From contig CAKNMY010000012.1 of the NCBI GenBank assembly GCA_930989745.1, positions 1-43,740 on the forward strand: 43,740 bases of DNA, written 5' to 3'. The stretch comes from an uncultured Lachnospiraceae bacterium (GTDB taxonomy: Bacteria; Bacillota; Clostridia; Lachnospirales; Lachnospiraceae). Below are positions 15,291 through 24,390 of this stretch, in pieces. Made by a program: the position numbers and the translations under genes. The notes under the pieces were generated by a model. It worked only from the letters and a program-made list of their open reading frames with translations, did no database searches and was not told where the DNA came from. Each line of letters begins with the position of its first letter. Positions within the stretch are counted from its first letter, which is position 1.

Positions 15291-17385
15291 ACTGATACGG
15301 CAGTCTGTAAGACAGAGGGCCTGGTATTGCGCCTGCATGGCTCTGGTGCTGTTTATCTTTCTGCCGATTACGGCGATGCTGCGGTTTTCCGGGGATGTAA
15401 CGGCATTGTCTGCAGCCCAGGTCACAGATACAGTCACAGCGCTGGAAAATATGAAGGCAAATTATCGGGCATTTCTGGCAGGGGGATATTCGCTGACAGC
15501 TCTGGCTGTGGGGGCGGGGGCGCTGCTGGCCGCATGGTCAGGGCTCTCTTATCTTCATTCCTCCAGAAAGCTGGATATGCTTCACAGCCTTCCGGTAAAG
15601 AAAGAGACCATCTTCTTTGCGGAGACCTGGGCGTCGCTGCTGCTGTTCGCGGTGCCGTATGCAGTGAATCTGCTTCTGGCGAATATTGTGGGCGCTGTCC
15701 GCGGAATCTATGAACCGGATATGGCGGGAGTGAGCCTGACGGCATTCGCTGTGCACCTGGTATTCTTTCTGGCAATCTATTTCTTCGGTGCGGTAGCTAT
15801 GATACTCACTGGAAAACTGCTCGCCGGGATATTGGGAAGTCTGACGCTTTTGGGATTTCTGCCGGGTCTGGCGCTGCTTCTTCAGCAGCTTCCGTTTCTG
15901 TTTTTCACGACCTACTGTCAGATGCCGCCGGCGGCTTCGGCAGCGGCGGACATTGCCAAATACCTTTCACCGGCTTACGGCCTGGGCGCTTGCTGCGCCA
16001 GAGCGGGCAGGATAGGAATCGGCGATGGGGGAGAATACTGGAATCGGATTCTTGCGGTACAGTGTCGGGAACCGATTCTGCTTGCCGCCGCCGCGGGGAT
16101 TGCGATGGGTGTGCTGTCCTGGAGGCTCGTGAAGATCCGTCCCTCGGAGGGAGCCGGACGCGCTCTTGTATTCGGCAGGACGGAAGGCGCCTTCAAGCTT
16201 GCGCTGCTGCCTGTACTGGGACTTTTCGGGGGACTGTTTTTCCGGGGGCTGGTGAGAGAAAATGACAGCCAGCAGGACGCATGGTTCTGGTTTGGAATCG
16301 TGTTTGCGCTGATTTTGTTCAGCGTTGTGATAGAGCTCATCTACCATTTCGACCGGAAGAGGCTGCTCGACCACAAGCTGTGTACAGGGCTCGCCGCGCT
16401 TGTGACTGTGGGTATCGGGGCGTGGTTCCAGATGGATCTGGGCGGATTCGGCACCTTTCTCCCGGACACCTCGCGGGTGGAATCCATGGCGGTCAGCTGC
16501 AGTTCATGGGGTGGGCTGGTTATGACGGAGAACGGAGAGACGCCCGCACAGTCCTATCTGGAAGAGTATGGGATGATGGAATCGTTTGATCCGATTTATA
16601 AGCTTGCGCAGACCGGTGTGGAAACTGTCAGAACCGGTGTTCCGGAGGATGCGGATACAGAGTATGTGACAGTGATCTACCGGATGCAAAACGGTCAGAC
16701 GAAGCACAGGCAGTACTGCCTCCCCGTGACAGCCCTGCAGGAGGCGGAGGAGCAGCTGTATGAGCAGGAGCCTTACCGCAATGTTATCTTTCCTATTCTG
16801 ACTCAGGATCTCGAGAACGTGAGGATCAGCGAGGTATACGATCCCTCTGTCACAGTGGATCTGTCGCAGATGAGCAGGGAAGAGTGCGTGAAACTGACAG
16901 AGGCCTATCAGGAAGAGCTTGCCTCTATGAGCTATCAGCAGCTTCAGGAACCCGTTCTTGCAATCCTTCGGTTTGAAGATCTGGACGGACTCTGGATCGG
17001 GGAGGGAGCGCCGATTAACCGCTTCTTTGTCAATACTCTGGAAGTCTTAAAGGAGAGAGGGTATGAGCCTGACGCTTCTCTGAACAATATCCGGATTACC
17101 GGAATCACAGTGGAGTGCTACCGGGAAAATACCGCGGAGATGGAAGCGGTGGATGATGCCGCTGTCTTCTCTGCTGATACGCCGGAGGAAATCGAAGCCG
17201 TGCGGAAAGATCTGGTCTGGGATGAGTATGGCTGGCTGCTGGCTTTCCGCGGTCAGTTTGAACCGGATATTTACGCATATGTGGAAGGCATAAACGAACA
17301 GGGAGAGTCCGTGAACGTGAGCTGCCGTTACCCGATCGGCAAGATCCCGGAACTGGTAAAGGAATTTTACGGGCTGAGCGAATAA
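15265..17385 (+). CDS. ABC transporter permease with large extracytoplasmic domain
   Basis: A 706-residue membrane protein. The first half contains about eight hydrophobic segments (for example around residues 18-40, 73-95, 112-135, 155-215, 270-288, 305-325, 337-358 and 373-390). The second half, about 300 residues after STFLPDT-like sequence near 395, is hydrophilic and acidic with no helix of membrane type, so it likely lies outside the cell. The layout resembles clostridial proteins annotated as DUF6449, but I give this only as a suggestion. ATG 15265 follows GGAGGTGG and overlaps the ATPase gene. A strong terminator closes the operon. Confidence 0.85.
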   Translation: MTSKISYSKLIRQSVRQRAWYCACMALVLFIFLPITAMLRFSGDVTALSAAQVTDTVTALENMKANYRAFLAGGYSLTALAVGAGALLAAWSGLSYLHSSRKLDMLHSLPVKKETIFFAETWASLLLFAVPYAVNLLLANIVGAVRGIYEPDMAGVSLTAFAVHLVFFLAIYFFGAVAMILTGKLLAGILGSLTLLGFLPGLALLLQQLPFLFFTTYCQMPPAASAAADIAKYLSPAYGLGACCARAGRIGIGDGGEYWNRILAVQCREPILLAAAAGIAMGVLSWRLVKIRPSEGAGRALVFGRTEGAFKLALLPVLGLFGGLFFRGLVRENDSQQDAWFWFGIVFALILFSVVIELIYHFDRKRLLDHKLCTGLAALVTVGIGAWFQMDLGGFGTFLPDTSRVESMAVSCSSWGGLVMTENGETPAQSYLEEYGMMESFDPIYKLAQTGVETVRTGVPEDADTEYVTVIYRMQNGQTKHRQYCLPVTALQEAEEQLYEQEPYRNVIFPILTQDLENVRISEVYDPSVTVDLSQMSREECVKLTEAYQEELASMSYQQLQEPVLAILRFEDLDGLWIGEGAPINRFFVNTLEVLKERGYEPDASLNNIRITGITVECYRENTAEMEAVDDAAVFSADTPEEIEAVRKDLVWDEYGWLLAFRGQFEPDIYAYVEGINEQGESVNVSCRYPIGKIPELVKEFYGLSE

Positions 17386-17397
17386 GGGAAAGAGAGG

Positions 17398-17444
17398 CGC
17401 CTGCTGCCGGATAACGAAGAAGGATCCGGCAGCGGGCGTTTTTT
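17398..17444 (+). terminator. Terminator of the GntR/ABC operon
   Basis: A 15-bp stem (17398-17412 with 17424-17438, one G-U) followed by TTTTTT. Confidence 0.9.
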
Positions 17445-17644
17445 GCTGCGTTGTTATATCTTCTCAAACATCCTAAGAAATTCTTAATCTTTTCCCCAAA
17501 ATATATAAAGAAATCTCTGATATAGTAATTACAGAAACGAAAAAGAAGTCCGTCTGCAAAATTTCTCTTTCGTTTACTGTATCCTGAGAAATAGCTGGCA
17601 TCCTCATGGGGATTCGGTTATACTGTAAAGCGAGGTGATGAAAA

Positions 17645-18340
17645 ATGATAAATATATTAGTATGTGACGACGATAAGGAGATCGTAGACGCGATCGAGAT
17701 CTATCTTTCCCAGGAAGGATACCATATTTTAAAGGCGTATGACGGAATGCAGGCGGTACAGATGCTTCAGAAAGAGGACGTACAGCTTCTGATCATCGAT
17801 GTCATGATGCCGAAGCTGGACGGAATCCGCGCGACGCTCAAGATCAGAGAGAACAGCAGTATTCCGATCATCATACTTTCCGCAAAGTCCGAGGATGTGG
17901 ATAAGATCCTGGGACTGAATATCGGAGCGGATGATTATGTAACGAAACCGTTTAATCCTCTCGAGCTCGTGGCAAGGGTGAAGTCCCAGATTCGAAGATA
18001 CACAAAGCTCGGGAACATAACGACAGAAGAGAGCCAGGCAGTCTACAAGACGGGCGGCCTGATGGTAAATGATGACCTCAAGGAAGTGACAGTGGACGGG
18101 GAGCCGGTAAAGCTGACCCCGATCGAATACAACATATTATTGTTGATGATGAAAAACCAGGGAAAAGTATTTTCAATCGAACAGATCTACGAGAGTATCT
18201 GGAACGAGCAGGCGATCGGCGCTGACAATACCGTTGCTGTTCATATCCGGCATATCCGGGAGAAGATTGAGATTAATCCCAAGGAGCCCCGTTATCTTAA
18301 AGTAGTCTGGGGAATCGGATATAAGATTGAGAAGCTTTGA
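17645..18340 (+). CDS. OmpR/PhoB-family response regulator
   Basis: A 231-residue two-component regulator. The receiver domain has the acidic pair CDDDKE at 8-13, the phospho-acceptor Asp52 in IIDVMMPKLDG, Ser/Thr in ILSAKSED near 80 and Lys105 in VTKPFNP. The C-terminal winged helix (about 135-230) ends with the usual VWGIGYKIEK. GAGGTGAT precedes the ATG. It is followed after 23 bp by its sensor kinase. A -10-like TATACT lies at 17619-17624; an inverted pair TTTCTC/GAGAAA spans about 17563-17591 upstream and may be a binding site. The target genes are unknown. Confidence 0.95.
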   Translation: MINILVCDDDKEIVDAIEIYLSQEGYHILKAYDGMQAVQMLQKEDVQLLIIDVMMPKLDGIRATLKIRENSSIPIIILSAKSEDVDKILGLNIGADDYVTKPFNPLELVARVKSQIRRYTKLGNITTEESQAVYKTGGLMVNDDLKEVTVDGEPVKLTPIEYNILLLMMKNQGKVFSIEQIYESIWNEQAIGADNTVAVHIRHIREKIEINPKEPRYLKVVWGIGYKIEKL

Positions 18341-18363
18341 CTCTGTATAGAGGAGGAGTGTAT

Positions 18364-20856
18364 ATGGAAGATAGAATGGAGAAAAAGAGGGGAATTTTTT
18401 CTCTGCCGGCAAAGGTGATCACGATCGCTGTGCTGATGATAAGCGCCGCTGTATTTGCCTTCGGCATCGTAATCGTCCTTTTCATGTATTCCTTCGATGT
18501 ATCCGTAAGTAAGGCGGAGGAGGGGATCACCTATGAGGAGACGAGGAATTTTGGAATGCAGGTGTGGACGGAGCTTTCGAATGTATCCCACAACGCATAC
18601 ATCAGACAGGAATTTGAGATAGACGGGAAATATGATGAGAATGCCGTTCTGGATATCACAGATATCAGCGCGGGCGTGAAGAAGGAGGCATCGGCCCCGG
18701 AGACATCTTATTATCTGAGAGATCTCGAGCAGCTCTGGGATGAACCCCAGGGAACCGTGGATATGCTTGACAGTATTCTGGAGAACGCATATTATCTCAC
18801 GACAGAAAAGAACAGTTCTCTGAGCGGTGAAATTGATGCCGCGGAAACGTCGGAAGAATCGGCTGCAGAGGAGACTGAAACGGGGCAGAGCTCCAACGAT
18901 CTTTTATATTCTGAGCGGTTTGTCTATCTGTACCGGAACGGAAAAGATCTCGAAACGGTATTGCCTGTATCCGGCGTAAGCCTGGCGGATTATGCGGCGG
19001 AAAATCCGGATACGGTTTCTCTGCAGACGCTGTATGAACAGCTGAGGACAGCGCTTCTGGAATGGCATTCCTATATGTATTATTATAGAGAAAACACAGC
19101 TTTACAGAGCAATCTGCAGTATCTGGTTGTGGATAAAGACAGCAAAGCCGTGTACTCTCAGGGATTTGGAGAGGATGTTACGGCGGATGATTTTGACAGG
19201 ATTGCGGCACAGGATAATGTTATCTATGTCTGTGAACGGACAGAAGGACAGATCACTGATCAGACCGGAATCAGCACAGATGTCCAGTCGTATCTCTCAG
19301 GATTTCTGCAGGATACGGTTCTTGTCAGCAGTAATGAGAAAGTTGTAGTGGCGATAAATGAAGGCTATCCGTATGACGACTTTCTGAGACAGTCCAAGGA
19401 AACATTTGAGGCGCTCTCACCGTGGTTCCGTTCCGCTGTGATTCTTGCGATTGCAGGTTTTATACTCTTTGTTGCGTCGTTTGTGCTGGCTACGGTGCAG
19501 ACGGGAAAACGCTATTGGGACGGAGAGGTTTCACTGCAGATGATGGACCGCATGCCGCTGGAGCTGGAGTTATGCATCACAGCGGCTCTGGCAGGGCTGA
19601 TGATACTGCTGACTGTAGGCACTGCGGATATGATGCTAGATACTTCAGCAGCAAGTCCGGAAAAGCTGATGCTTTTGGGAGCGGTAGCGGGCGTTGATGC
19701 GGGAGTATTCATTTGGCAGTATCTGAGCTATGTCAGAAGAATTAAGGGGCATTATTTCTGGCGAGGCAGTCTCTGTGCAAAACTGTGGGGATGGCTTACG
19801 AGAACATGCCGTTATATTGTGAAAAGCTGCCGTGATATCTATGACGCGCGCAATACCTCGAGCAAACTGATCCTCTCCTTTGGCGGAGCGGTCTTTGTGA
19901 ATTTCCTGCTGATCGCTGCGTTCGGGGGATTTGGAATGTTTCTTGCGGTGATCGTGGATGCGGGCATCCTGCTCTGGCTGCTGAGAGACGCCTCCGGAAG
20001 ACAGGTATTAAAGGACGGACTGAAGAAAATCTCGGAGGGAGATCTGGACTTTAAGATTACTCTGGACGGAATGCACGGGGATAATCTGGAGATGGCTGAG
20101 TGCATTAACGGACTGGGGAACGGACTGCATGCGGCGGTGCAGAAGAGCATGAAAAGCGAGAAGCTGAAGGCCGATCTTATTACAAATGTATCGCATGATA
20201 TTAAGACGCCGCTGACGTCGATTATTAACTATGTGGATCTGCTGAAACGTGAGAAGATCGAAGACGAGAAAATCAAAGGATACATTGATGTGCTGGACAG
20301 CAAATCACAGAGACTCAAGCAGCTTACGGAGGATCTGGTGGAGGCATCCAAAATCAGTTCTGGAAATATTACGCTGGAGTTTGTGAACCTGAACCTGAAG
20401 GAATTGATCCAGCAGACAAACGGAGAATTTTCCGAGCGGTTTGAGGCGAAGAATCTGGAGCTGGTATGCACCCTTCCGGAAGAGCCTCTGACCATCCGGG
20501 CGGACGGGCGAAGAGTATGGAGAATCATAGAGAACCTCTACGTCAATATCGCGAAGTACGCGATGCCCGGCACCCGCGTCTATGTGAGCGCGGAAAAGAG
20601 GAATAAGCGGGTAATTATGACGTTCAAAAACATCTCTGAACACCGCCTGAATATCAATGCTGACGAGCTGACTGAGCGCTTTATCCGCGGTGATATTTCC
20701 AGAAGCACCGAGGGCAGCGGCCTGGGCCTGTCCATAGCAAAGAACCTCGCGGTGCTGCAGAAGGGAACGTTCGACATTTACCTGGACGGCGACCTGTTTA
20801 AGGTGACAGTGACTTTCCCGGAAGCGGACAGTAACGAGGAGAAAGCAGAAGAGTAA
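18364..20856 (+). CDS. Membrane sensor histidine kinase, 830 aa
   Basis: Partner of the preceding response regulator. One N-terminal membrane helix (about 14-38), a large extracellular region of about 320 residues with an acidic, Ser/Glu-rich insert near 155-175, then four further hydrophobic segments between about 350 and 545. A HAMP-like stretch (LKKISEGDLDFKI) leads to the H-box VSHDIKTPL with His611, an N-box (ENLYVNIAKYA) and the G-box GSGLGLSIAKN. The usual DxGxG motif is replaced by FKNIS, a variant I have seen in this group. ATG 18364 has GAGGAGGAG upstream. The stimulus is unknown; the multi-helix layout is larger than in typical EnvZ-like kinases. Confidence 0.92.
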   Translation: MEDRMEKKRGIFSLPAKVITIAVLMISAAVFAFGIVIVLFMYSFDVSVSKAEEGITYEETRNFGMQVWTELSNVSHNAYIRQEFEIDGKYDENAVLDITDISAGVKKEASAPETSYYLRDLEQLWDEPQGTVDMLDSILENAYYLTTEKNSSLSGEIDAAETSEESAAEETETGQSSNDLLYSERFVYLYRNGKDLETVLPVSGVSLADYAAENPDTVSLQTLYEQLRTALLEWHSYMYYYRENTALQSNLQYLVVDKDSKAVYSQGFGEDVTADDFDRIAAQDNVIYVCERTEGQITDQTGISTDVQSYLSGFLQDTVLVSSNEKVVVAINEGYPYDDFLRQSKETFEALSPWFRSAVILAIAGFILFVASFVLATVQTGKRYWDGEVSLQMMDRMPLELELCITAALAGLMILLTVGTADMMLDTSAASPEKLMLLGAVAGVDAGVFIWQYLSYVRRIKGHYFWRGSLCAKLWGWLTRTCRYIVKSCRDIYDARNTSSKLILSFGGAVFVNFLLIAAFGGFGMFLAVIVDAGILLWLLRDASGRQVLKDGLKKISEGDLDFKITLDGMHGDNLEMAECINGLGNGLHAAVQKSMKSEKLKADLITNVSHDIKTPLTSIINYVDLLKREKIEDEKIKGYIDVLDSKSQRLKQLTEDLVEASKISSGNITLEFVNLNLKELIQQTNGEFSERFEAKNLELVCTLPEEPLTIRADGRRVWRIIENLYVNIAKYAMPGTRVYVSAEKRNKRVIMTFKNISEHRLNINADELTERFIRGDISRSTEGSGLGLSIAKNLAVLQKGTFDIYLDGDLFKVTVTFPEADSNEEKAEE

Positions 20857-20862
20857 AAAAGG

Positions 20863-20895
20863 GGGAGGTACATCCGATCATCGGATGTACCTCCC
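20863..20895. terminator. Bidirectional terminator, 16-bp stem
   Basis: GGGAGGTACATCCGAT (20863-20878) is inverted at 20880-20895 around one central base. On the minus strand it is followed by a T run (AAAAAA at 20855-20860 on plus), so it mainly serves the minus-strand gene; the kinase operon also ends here. Confidence 0.85.
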
Positions 20896-20900
20896 TTCCA

Positions 20901-21662
20901 TTAGTTCTCAATGTCTTTTTGCTCACCGTCTGTCTCTGCGCCTTCCGGAGCTGCCTCCAGTGCAGGAGCTTCTCCAAGCTGCTCCTCAATGGAGAATTCC
21001 TCGTCAGCCTTGATTTCGTCTTCTTCCTCTTTCGGCATATAGTTTGCGAAGACCTTCTTAAGCATATAAGAATTGATCAGTGCAGGAACAGACAGGCCGC
21101 CCAGCAGCGCGAACAGCGTATACCAGACAAATACCTCGGGAATCAGGATCGCTATGATAGGCAGTCCGAAATTCACCAGAATCATCAGGATGGTGTAAGG
21201 CAGATGCGAGATAGACATCAGGATCGCGTTGCGCATCGTGTTCTTTGTGGTATTGTCGAACTGCGCCAGTACCGGGAACACGTAGGTAAAGAAGAACATA
21301 TACAGAACAAGCATTGCCAGAAAAACGTACTTCAGCACTGTGGAGACTGTCCCGCTCATATGATTGCTCATGATCAGATCCACAATCAGGACGATGCCCA
21401 GCACGGCACTGAAAAGCCAGATGACTGTCGCCTGCTTAAAGTTCTCTTTCCAGGACTTGAAAAATCCTCTGATAATGTAAGACTCCTCGTTTCTCGCCAT
21501 CTTCAGTGTGATATAATACATCGCGGTCAGATTCGCACCGATGGTAAACAGTGGAATGCTGCACACACAAGCGATTATATTCAGGACGATCAGGTCAAAG
21601 ACCCTGCTCATGAAGACGGAAAATTTACTGTCTACATTGAAAATTCCTCCTAAGCCACTCAT
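20901..21662 (-). CDS. YesL-like (DUF624) membrane protein
   Basis: A 253-residue membrane protein with about five hydrophobic segments and an acidic C-terminal tail of about 50 residues (from KEEEDEIKADEE onwards). The N-terminal FNVDSKFSVFMSRVFDLIVLN followed by SIPLFTIGANLTAMYY is typical of DUF624, a family often found next to sugar ABC transporter genes; its biochemical role is unknown. The quoted N-terminal motif is split across residues about 8-28. ATG 21662 is chosen with AGAGG 9 bp upstream; the frame is open further back but has no ribosome site there. The neighbouring divergent gene is a sugar-ABC ATPase, which fits the usual association. Confidence 0.85.
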   Translation of the reverse strand: MSGLGGIFNVDSKFSVFMSRVFDLIVLNIIACVCSIPLFTIGANLTAMYYITLKMARNEESYIIRGFFKSWKENFKQATVIWLFSAVLGIVLIVDLIMSNHMSGTVSTVLKYVFLAMLVLYMFFFTYVFPVLAQFDNTTKNTMRNAILMSISHLPYTILMILVNFGLPIIAILIPEVFVWYTLFALLGGLSVPALINSYMLKKVFANYMPKEEEDEIKADEEFSIEEQLGEAPALEAAPEGAETDGEQKDIEN

Positions 21663-21696
21663 TATGTCAACCTCTTTTCTTGATATTTCAATAAAA

Positions 21697-21725
21697 AGTA
21701 TAGCGAAAAAAGGCATGAAATGCAA
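21697..21725 (-). promoter_or_regulatory. Promoter of the DUF624 gene (minus)
   Basis: On the minus strand: TTGCAT (21725-21720), 17-bp spacer, TATACT (21702-21697). Confidence 0.75.
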
Positions 21726-21753
21726 ATAAACTCTACATAAAATTACAATTCGT

Positions 21754-21807
21754 CAATATGTCCAGTTAAAAGCGTAAAGTTTCGGCAATATGTCATAAAG
21801 CCGAAAC
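21754..21807. promoter_or_regulatory. Inverted and direct repeats in the divergent spacer
   Basis: GTTTCGGC (21779-21786) is inverted as GCCGAAAC (21800-21807) with 13 bp between. CAATATGTC occurs twice in the same direction (21754-21762, 21786-21794). The position between two divergent genes suggests an operator, regulator unknown. Confidence 0.45.
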
Positions 21808-21961
21808 ATGCTCAAACGGGATAAGCAGATTTTACAAGCTCGAAACAGAATCTTTGTTTATTTGTGGCATGGATAAAAATCCGACTTTTCGGTATACTGT
21901 TCACAGAAACAAACGAAACGAAATTTAACATTTACGTTATCAATTAGGGAGGAACATAGTA

Positions 21962-23074
21962 ATGGCAAGTTTATCATTAGAGCACATCTATAAGAGATAC
22001 CCGAACGGGTTCGAAGCAGTTAAAGATTTCAACCTGGAAATCGCAGACAAAGAGTTCATCATTTTCGTAGGACCGTCTGGATGTGGTAAGTCCACCACAC
22101 TGCGTATGATCGCAGGTCTGGAAGAGATTTCCGAAGGTGTATTAAAGATCGGCGACAAAGTTGTGAACGACGTAGAGCCGAAGGACAGAGATATTGCGAT
22201 GGTATTCCAGAACTACGCTCTGTATCCGCATATGACAGTATATGATAACATGGCTTTCGGTCTGAAGTTAAGAAAAGTTCCGAAAGATCAGATTGATAAG
22301 ATGGTTAGAGAAGCAGCCAAGATCCTTGACCTGGAGAAACTGTTAGACCGTAAGCCGAAAGCTCTTTCCGGTGGTCAGAGACAGCGTGTTGCTATGGGAC
22401 GTGCTATCGTGCGTGATCCGAAGGTCTTCCTGATGGACGAGCCGCTGTCCAACCTGGATGCTAAGCTGCGTGTTCAGATGCGTACTGAGATCTCCAAACT
22501 GCATGAGAGACTGGGCGCTACAATCATCTACGTAACACATGACCAGACAGAGGCTATGACACTGGGAACAAGAATCGTTGTTATGAAGGACGGTGTTGTT
22601 CAGCAGGTAGATACTCCGCAGAACCTGTACAATGCTCCGGGCAACCTGTTCGTAGCTGGATTCATTGGTTCTCCGCAGATGAACTTCCTGGATGCAACTG
22701 TTAAGGTTACAGGAAACGACGTAACACTTCAGGTCGGCAAATACAATCTGAAGCTTCCGGCATCCAAAGCAAAAGCAGTGATCGACGGCGGCTACAACGG
22801 AAAGACCGTTGTTATGGGTATTCGTCCTGAGAACGTTCATGACTCTCAGATGTTCATTGAGACATCCAAAGACAGCGTAGTAGAGTCCAAGATCAACGTA
22901 TACGAGCTGTTAGGTGCTGAGGTTTACTTATACTTCGATGTTGAGGGATTCCCGGTAACAGCACGAGTTGATCCGCGTACAAGCGCAAGATCCGGCGATA
23001 CCGTTAAGTTCGCTCTGGATATGGAGAAAGTTCACCTGTTCGACAAAGAGACAGAACTCGTTATTACGAACTAA
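21962..23074 (+). CDS. Sugar ABC transporter ATPase, MsmX/UgpC family
   Basis: A 370-residue ATPase of the MalK/UgpC/MsmX class. Walker A GPSGCGKST at 37-45, Q-loop FQNYALYPHMTV near 82, signature LSGGQRQR at 135-142, Walker B VFLMDE at 155-160, then a TOBE regulatory region in the last 120 residues. No permease or binding protein is nearby, as for MsmX-type ATPases that energise several carbohydrate importers encoded elsewhere. GGGAGGAACATAGTA precedes the ATG. Codon use (many GTT, GCT, CGT) differs from neighbours and points to high expression. A TATACT box at 21893-21898 is a possible -10. Confidence 0.93.
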   Translation: MASLSLEHIYKRYPNGFEAVKDFNLEIADKEFIIFVGPSGCGKSTTLRMIAGLEEISEGVLKIGDKVVNDVEPKDRDIAMVFQNYALYPHMTVYDNMAFGLKLRKVPKDQIDKMVREAAKILDLEKLLDRKPKALSGGQRQRVAMGRAIVRDPKVFLMDEPLSNLDAKLRVQMRTEISKLHERLGATIIYVTHDQTEAMTLGTRIVVMKDGVVQQVDTPQNLYNAPGNLFVAGFIGSPQMNFLDATVKVTGNDVTLQVGKYNLKLPASKAKAVIDGGYNGKTVVMGIRPENVHDSQMFIETSKDSVVESKINVYELLGAEVYLYFDVEGFPVTARVDPRTSARSGDTVKFALDMEKVHLFDKETELVITN

Positions 23075-23091
23075 TTATAACGTAAATTTTG

Positions 23092-23120
23092 GGGGCGTGC
23101 CTTGGGGCGCGCCCCTTTTT
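23092..23120 (+). terminator. Terminator of the sugar ATPase gene
   Basis: GGGGCGTG (23092-23099) pairs with CGCGCCCC (23108-23115), then TTTTT. Confidence 0.88.
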
Positions 23121-23162
23121 ATCGTTTTGTGCCGGAGGGTTAGATTAAATTTCCCGGAAAAC

Positions 23163-23191
23163 TTGCCATTTAAAGAAAATTACGATATATT
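23163..23191 (+). promoter_or_regulatory. Promoter of the PucR-type regulator/hydratase pair
   Basis: TTGCCA (23163-23168), 17-bp spacer, TATATT (23186-23191), 90 bp before the ATG at 23281. Confidence 0.7.
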
Positions 23192-23280
23192 ATTCTTGAA
23201 CAAAAGTCCGCGGCGCGTGCGTTAGGGCATGACGGATATACGGAAAAGAGATATGCGGACGTGGAAAGGAAGTGACCGAA

Positions 23281-24369
23281 ATGGTTTCAAGCCAGGTGTT
23301 ACAGAAAACATTGGATGAGTTAAGAACGATCACGAGGATTGATCTGTGCGTTCTGAATACGGACGGAGTAATGCTGGTGACTACATTTTCAGATGCAGCC
23401 CCTGATTCAGACAGCGTGCGCCAGTTTGCACAGTCACAGGCAGACAGCCAGGTGCTTCAGGGATATTATTTTTTCAAAGTCTATGATAATCAGAATATAG
23501 AGTACATTTTAGTTGCCAGGGGCAACAGCGATGACGCCTACATGATCGGAAAGGTAGCGGTCTGCCAGATTCAGAACCTGATCATTGCCTATAAGGAGAG
23601 ACTCGACAAGAATAATTTTGTGCAGAACCTGCTGTTGGATAACCTGCTTTTGGTGGATATTTACAACCGCGCGAAGAAGCTGCGGATTGAGACGGATGTG
23701 CGCAGAGTTGTGTACATTGTGGAGACAAAGTACGAAAAGGACAACAGCGCTCTGGAGACTGTAAAAAGTCTGTTTGCCACAAAGCCGAAGGATTTCATTA
23801 CGGCGATTGATGAGCGAAACATCATTATTATTAAGGAACTCAAAGAGACCGATACCTATGAGGATATGACAAATATCGCGTGCATGCTTGTGGATATGCT
23901 GAATGCTGAAGCAATGTCTCAGGTGCGCGTGGCTTACGGAAATCCCATCTCAGAGATCAAGAATGTATCCCGCTCTTACAAAGAAGCAAAGATGGCGCTT
24001 GAAGTAGGAAAGATTTTCTATTCTGAGAAGAACGTGATACCGTACAATAATCTGGGAATCGGACGTTTGATCTATCAGCTTCCCATTCCGCTGTGTGAGA
24101 TGTTTATGACGGAAGTGTTTGGAGAGCATCTGCCGGATACCTTTGACGAGGAGACGCTGATGACGATTAATAAATTCTTTGAGAATAACCTGAACGTATC
24201 CGAGACTTCCCGTCAGCTGTATGTACACAGAAATACGCTGGTATACAGACTTGAGAAACTGCAGAAGAGCACAGGGCTGGATATCCGCGTGTTTGACGAT
24301 GCGCTGACGTTTAAGATTGCTATGATGGTCGTCAGCTATATGAATTATATGCGGAACAATGACCTATAA
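23281..24369 (+). CDS. PucR/CdaR-family transcriptional regulator
   Basis: A 362-residue regulator. The C-terminal helix-turn-helix of the PucR (HTH_30) type is clear: NLNVSETSRQLYVHRNTLVY near 305-325 and FDDALTFKIAMMV at the end. The middle (about 120-270) looks like the GGDEF-like or CdaR-type region, and the N-terminal 110 residues may bind a ligand, as in sugar-diacid regulators. ATG 23281 is preferred over GTG 23272, which would touch the AAAGGA ribosome site. It lies 21 bp before the hydratase and almost certainly shares its transcript, so it may be a local regulator of that enzyme. Confidence 0.85.
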   Translation: MVSSQVLQKTLDELRTITRIDLCVLNTDGVMLVTTFSDAAPDSDSVRQFAQSQADSQVLQGYYFFKVYDNQNIEYILVARGNSDDAYMIGKVAVCQIQNLIIAYKERLDKNNFVQNLLLDNLLLVDIYNRAKKLRIETDVRRVVYIVETKYEKDNSALETVKSLFATKPKDFITAIDERNIIIIKELKETDTYEDMTNIACMLVDMLNAEAMSQVRVAYGNPISEIKNVSRSYKEAKMALEVGKIFYSEKNVIPYNNLGIGRLIYQLPIPLCEMFMTEVFGEHLPDTFDEETLMTINKFFENNLNVSETSRQLYVHRNTLVYRLEKLQKSTGLDIRVFDDALTFKIAMMVVSYMNYMRNNDL

Positions 24370-24390
24370 ATAAAACAGGAGGATAAAATC

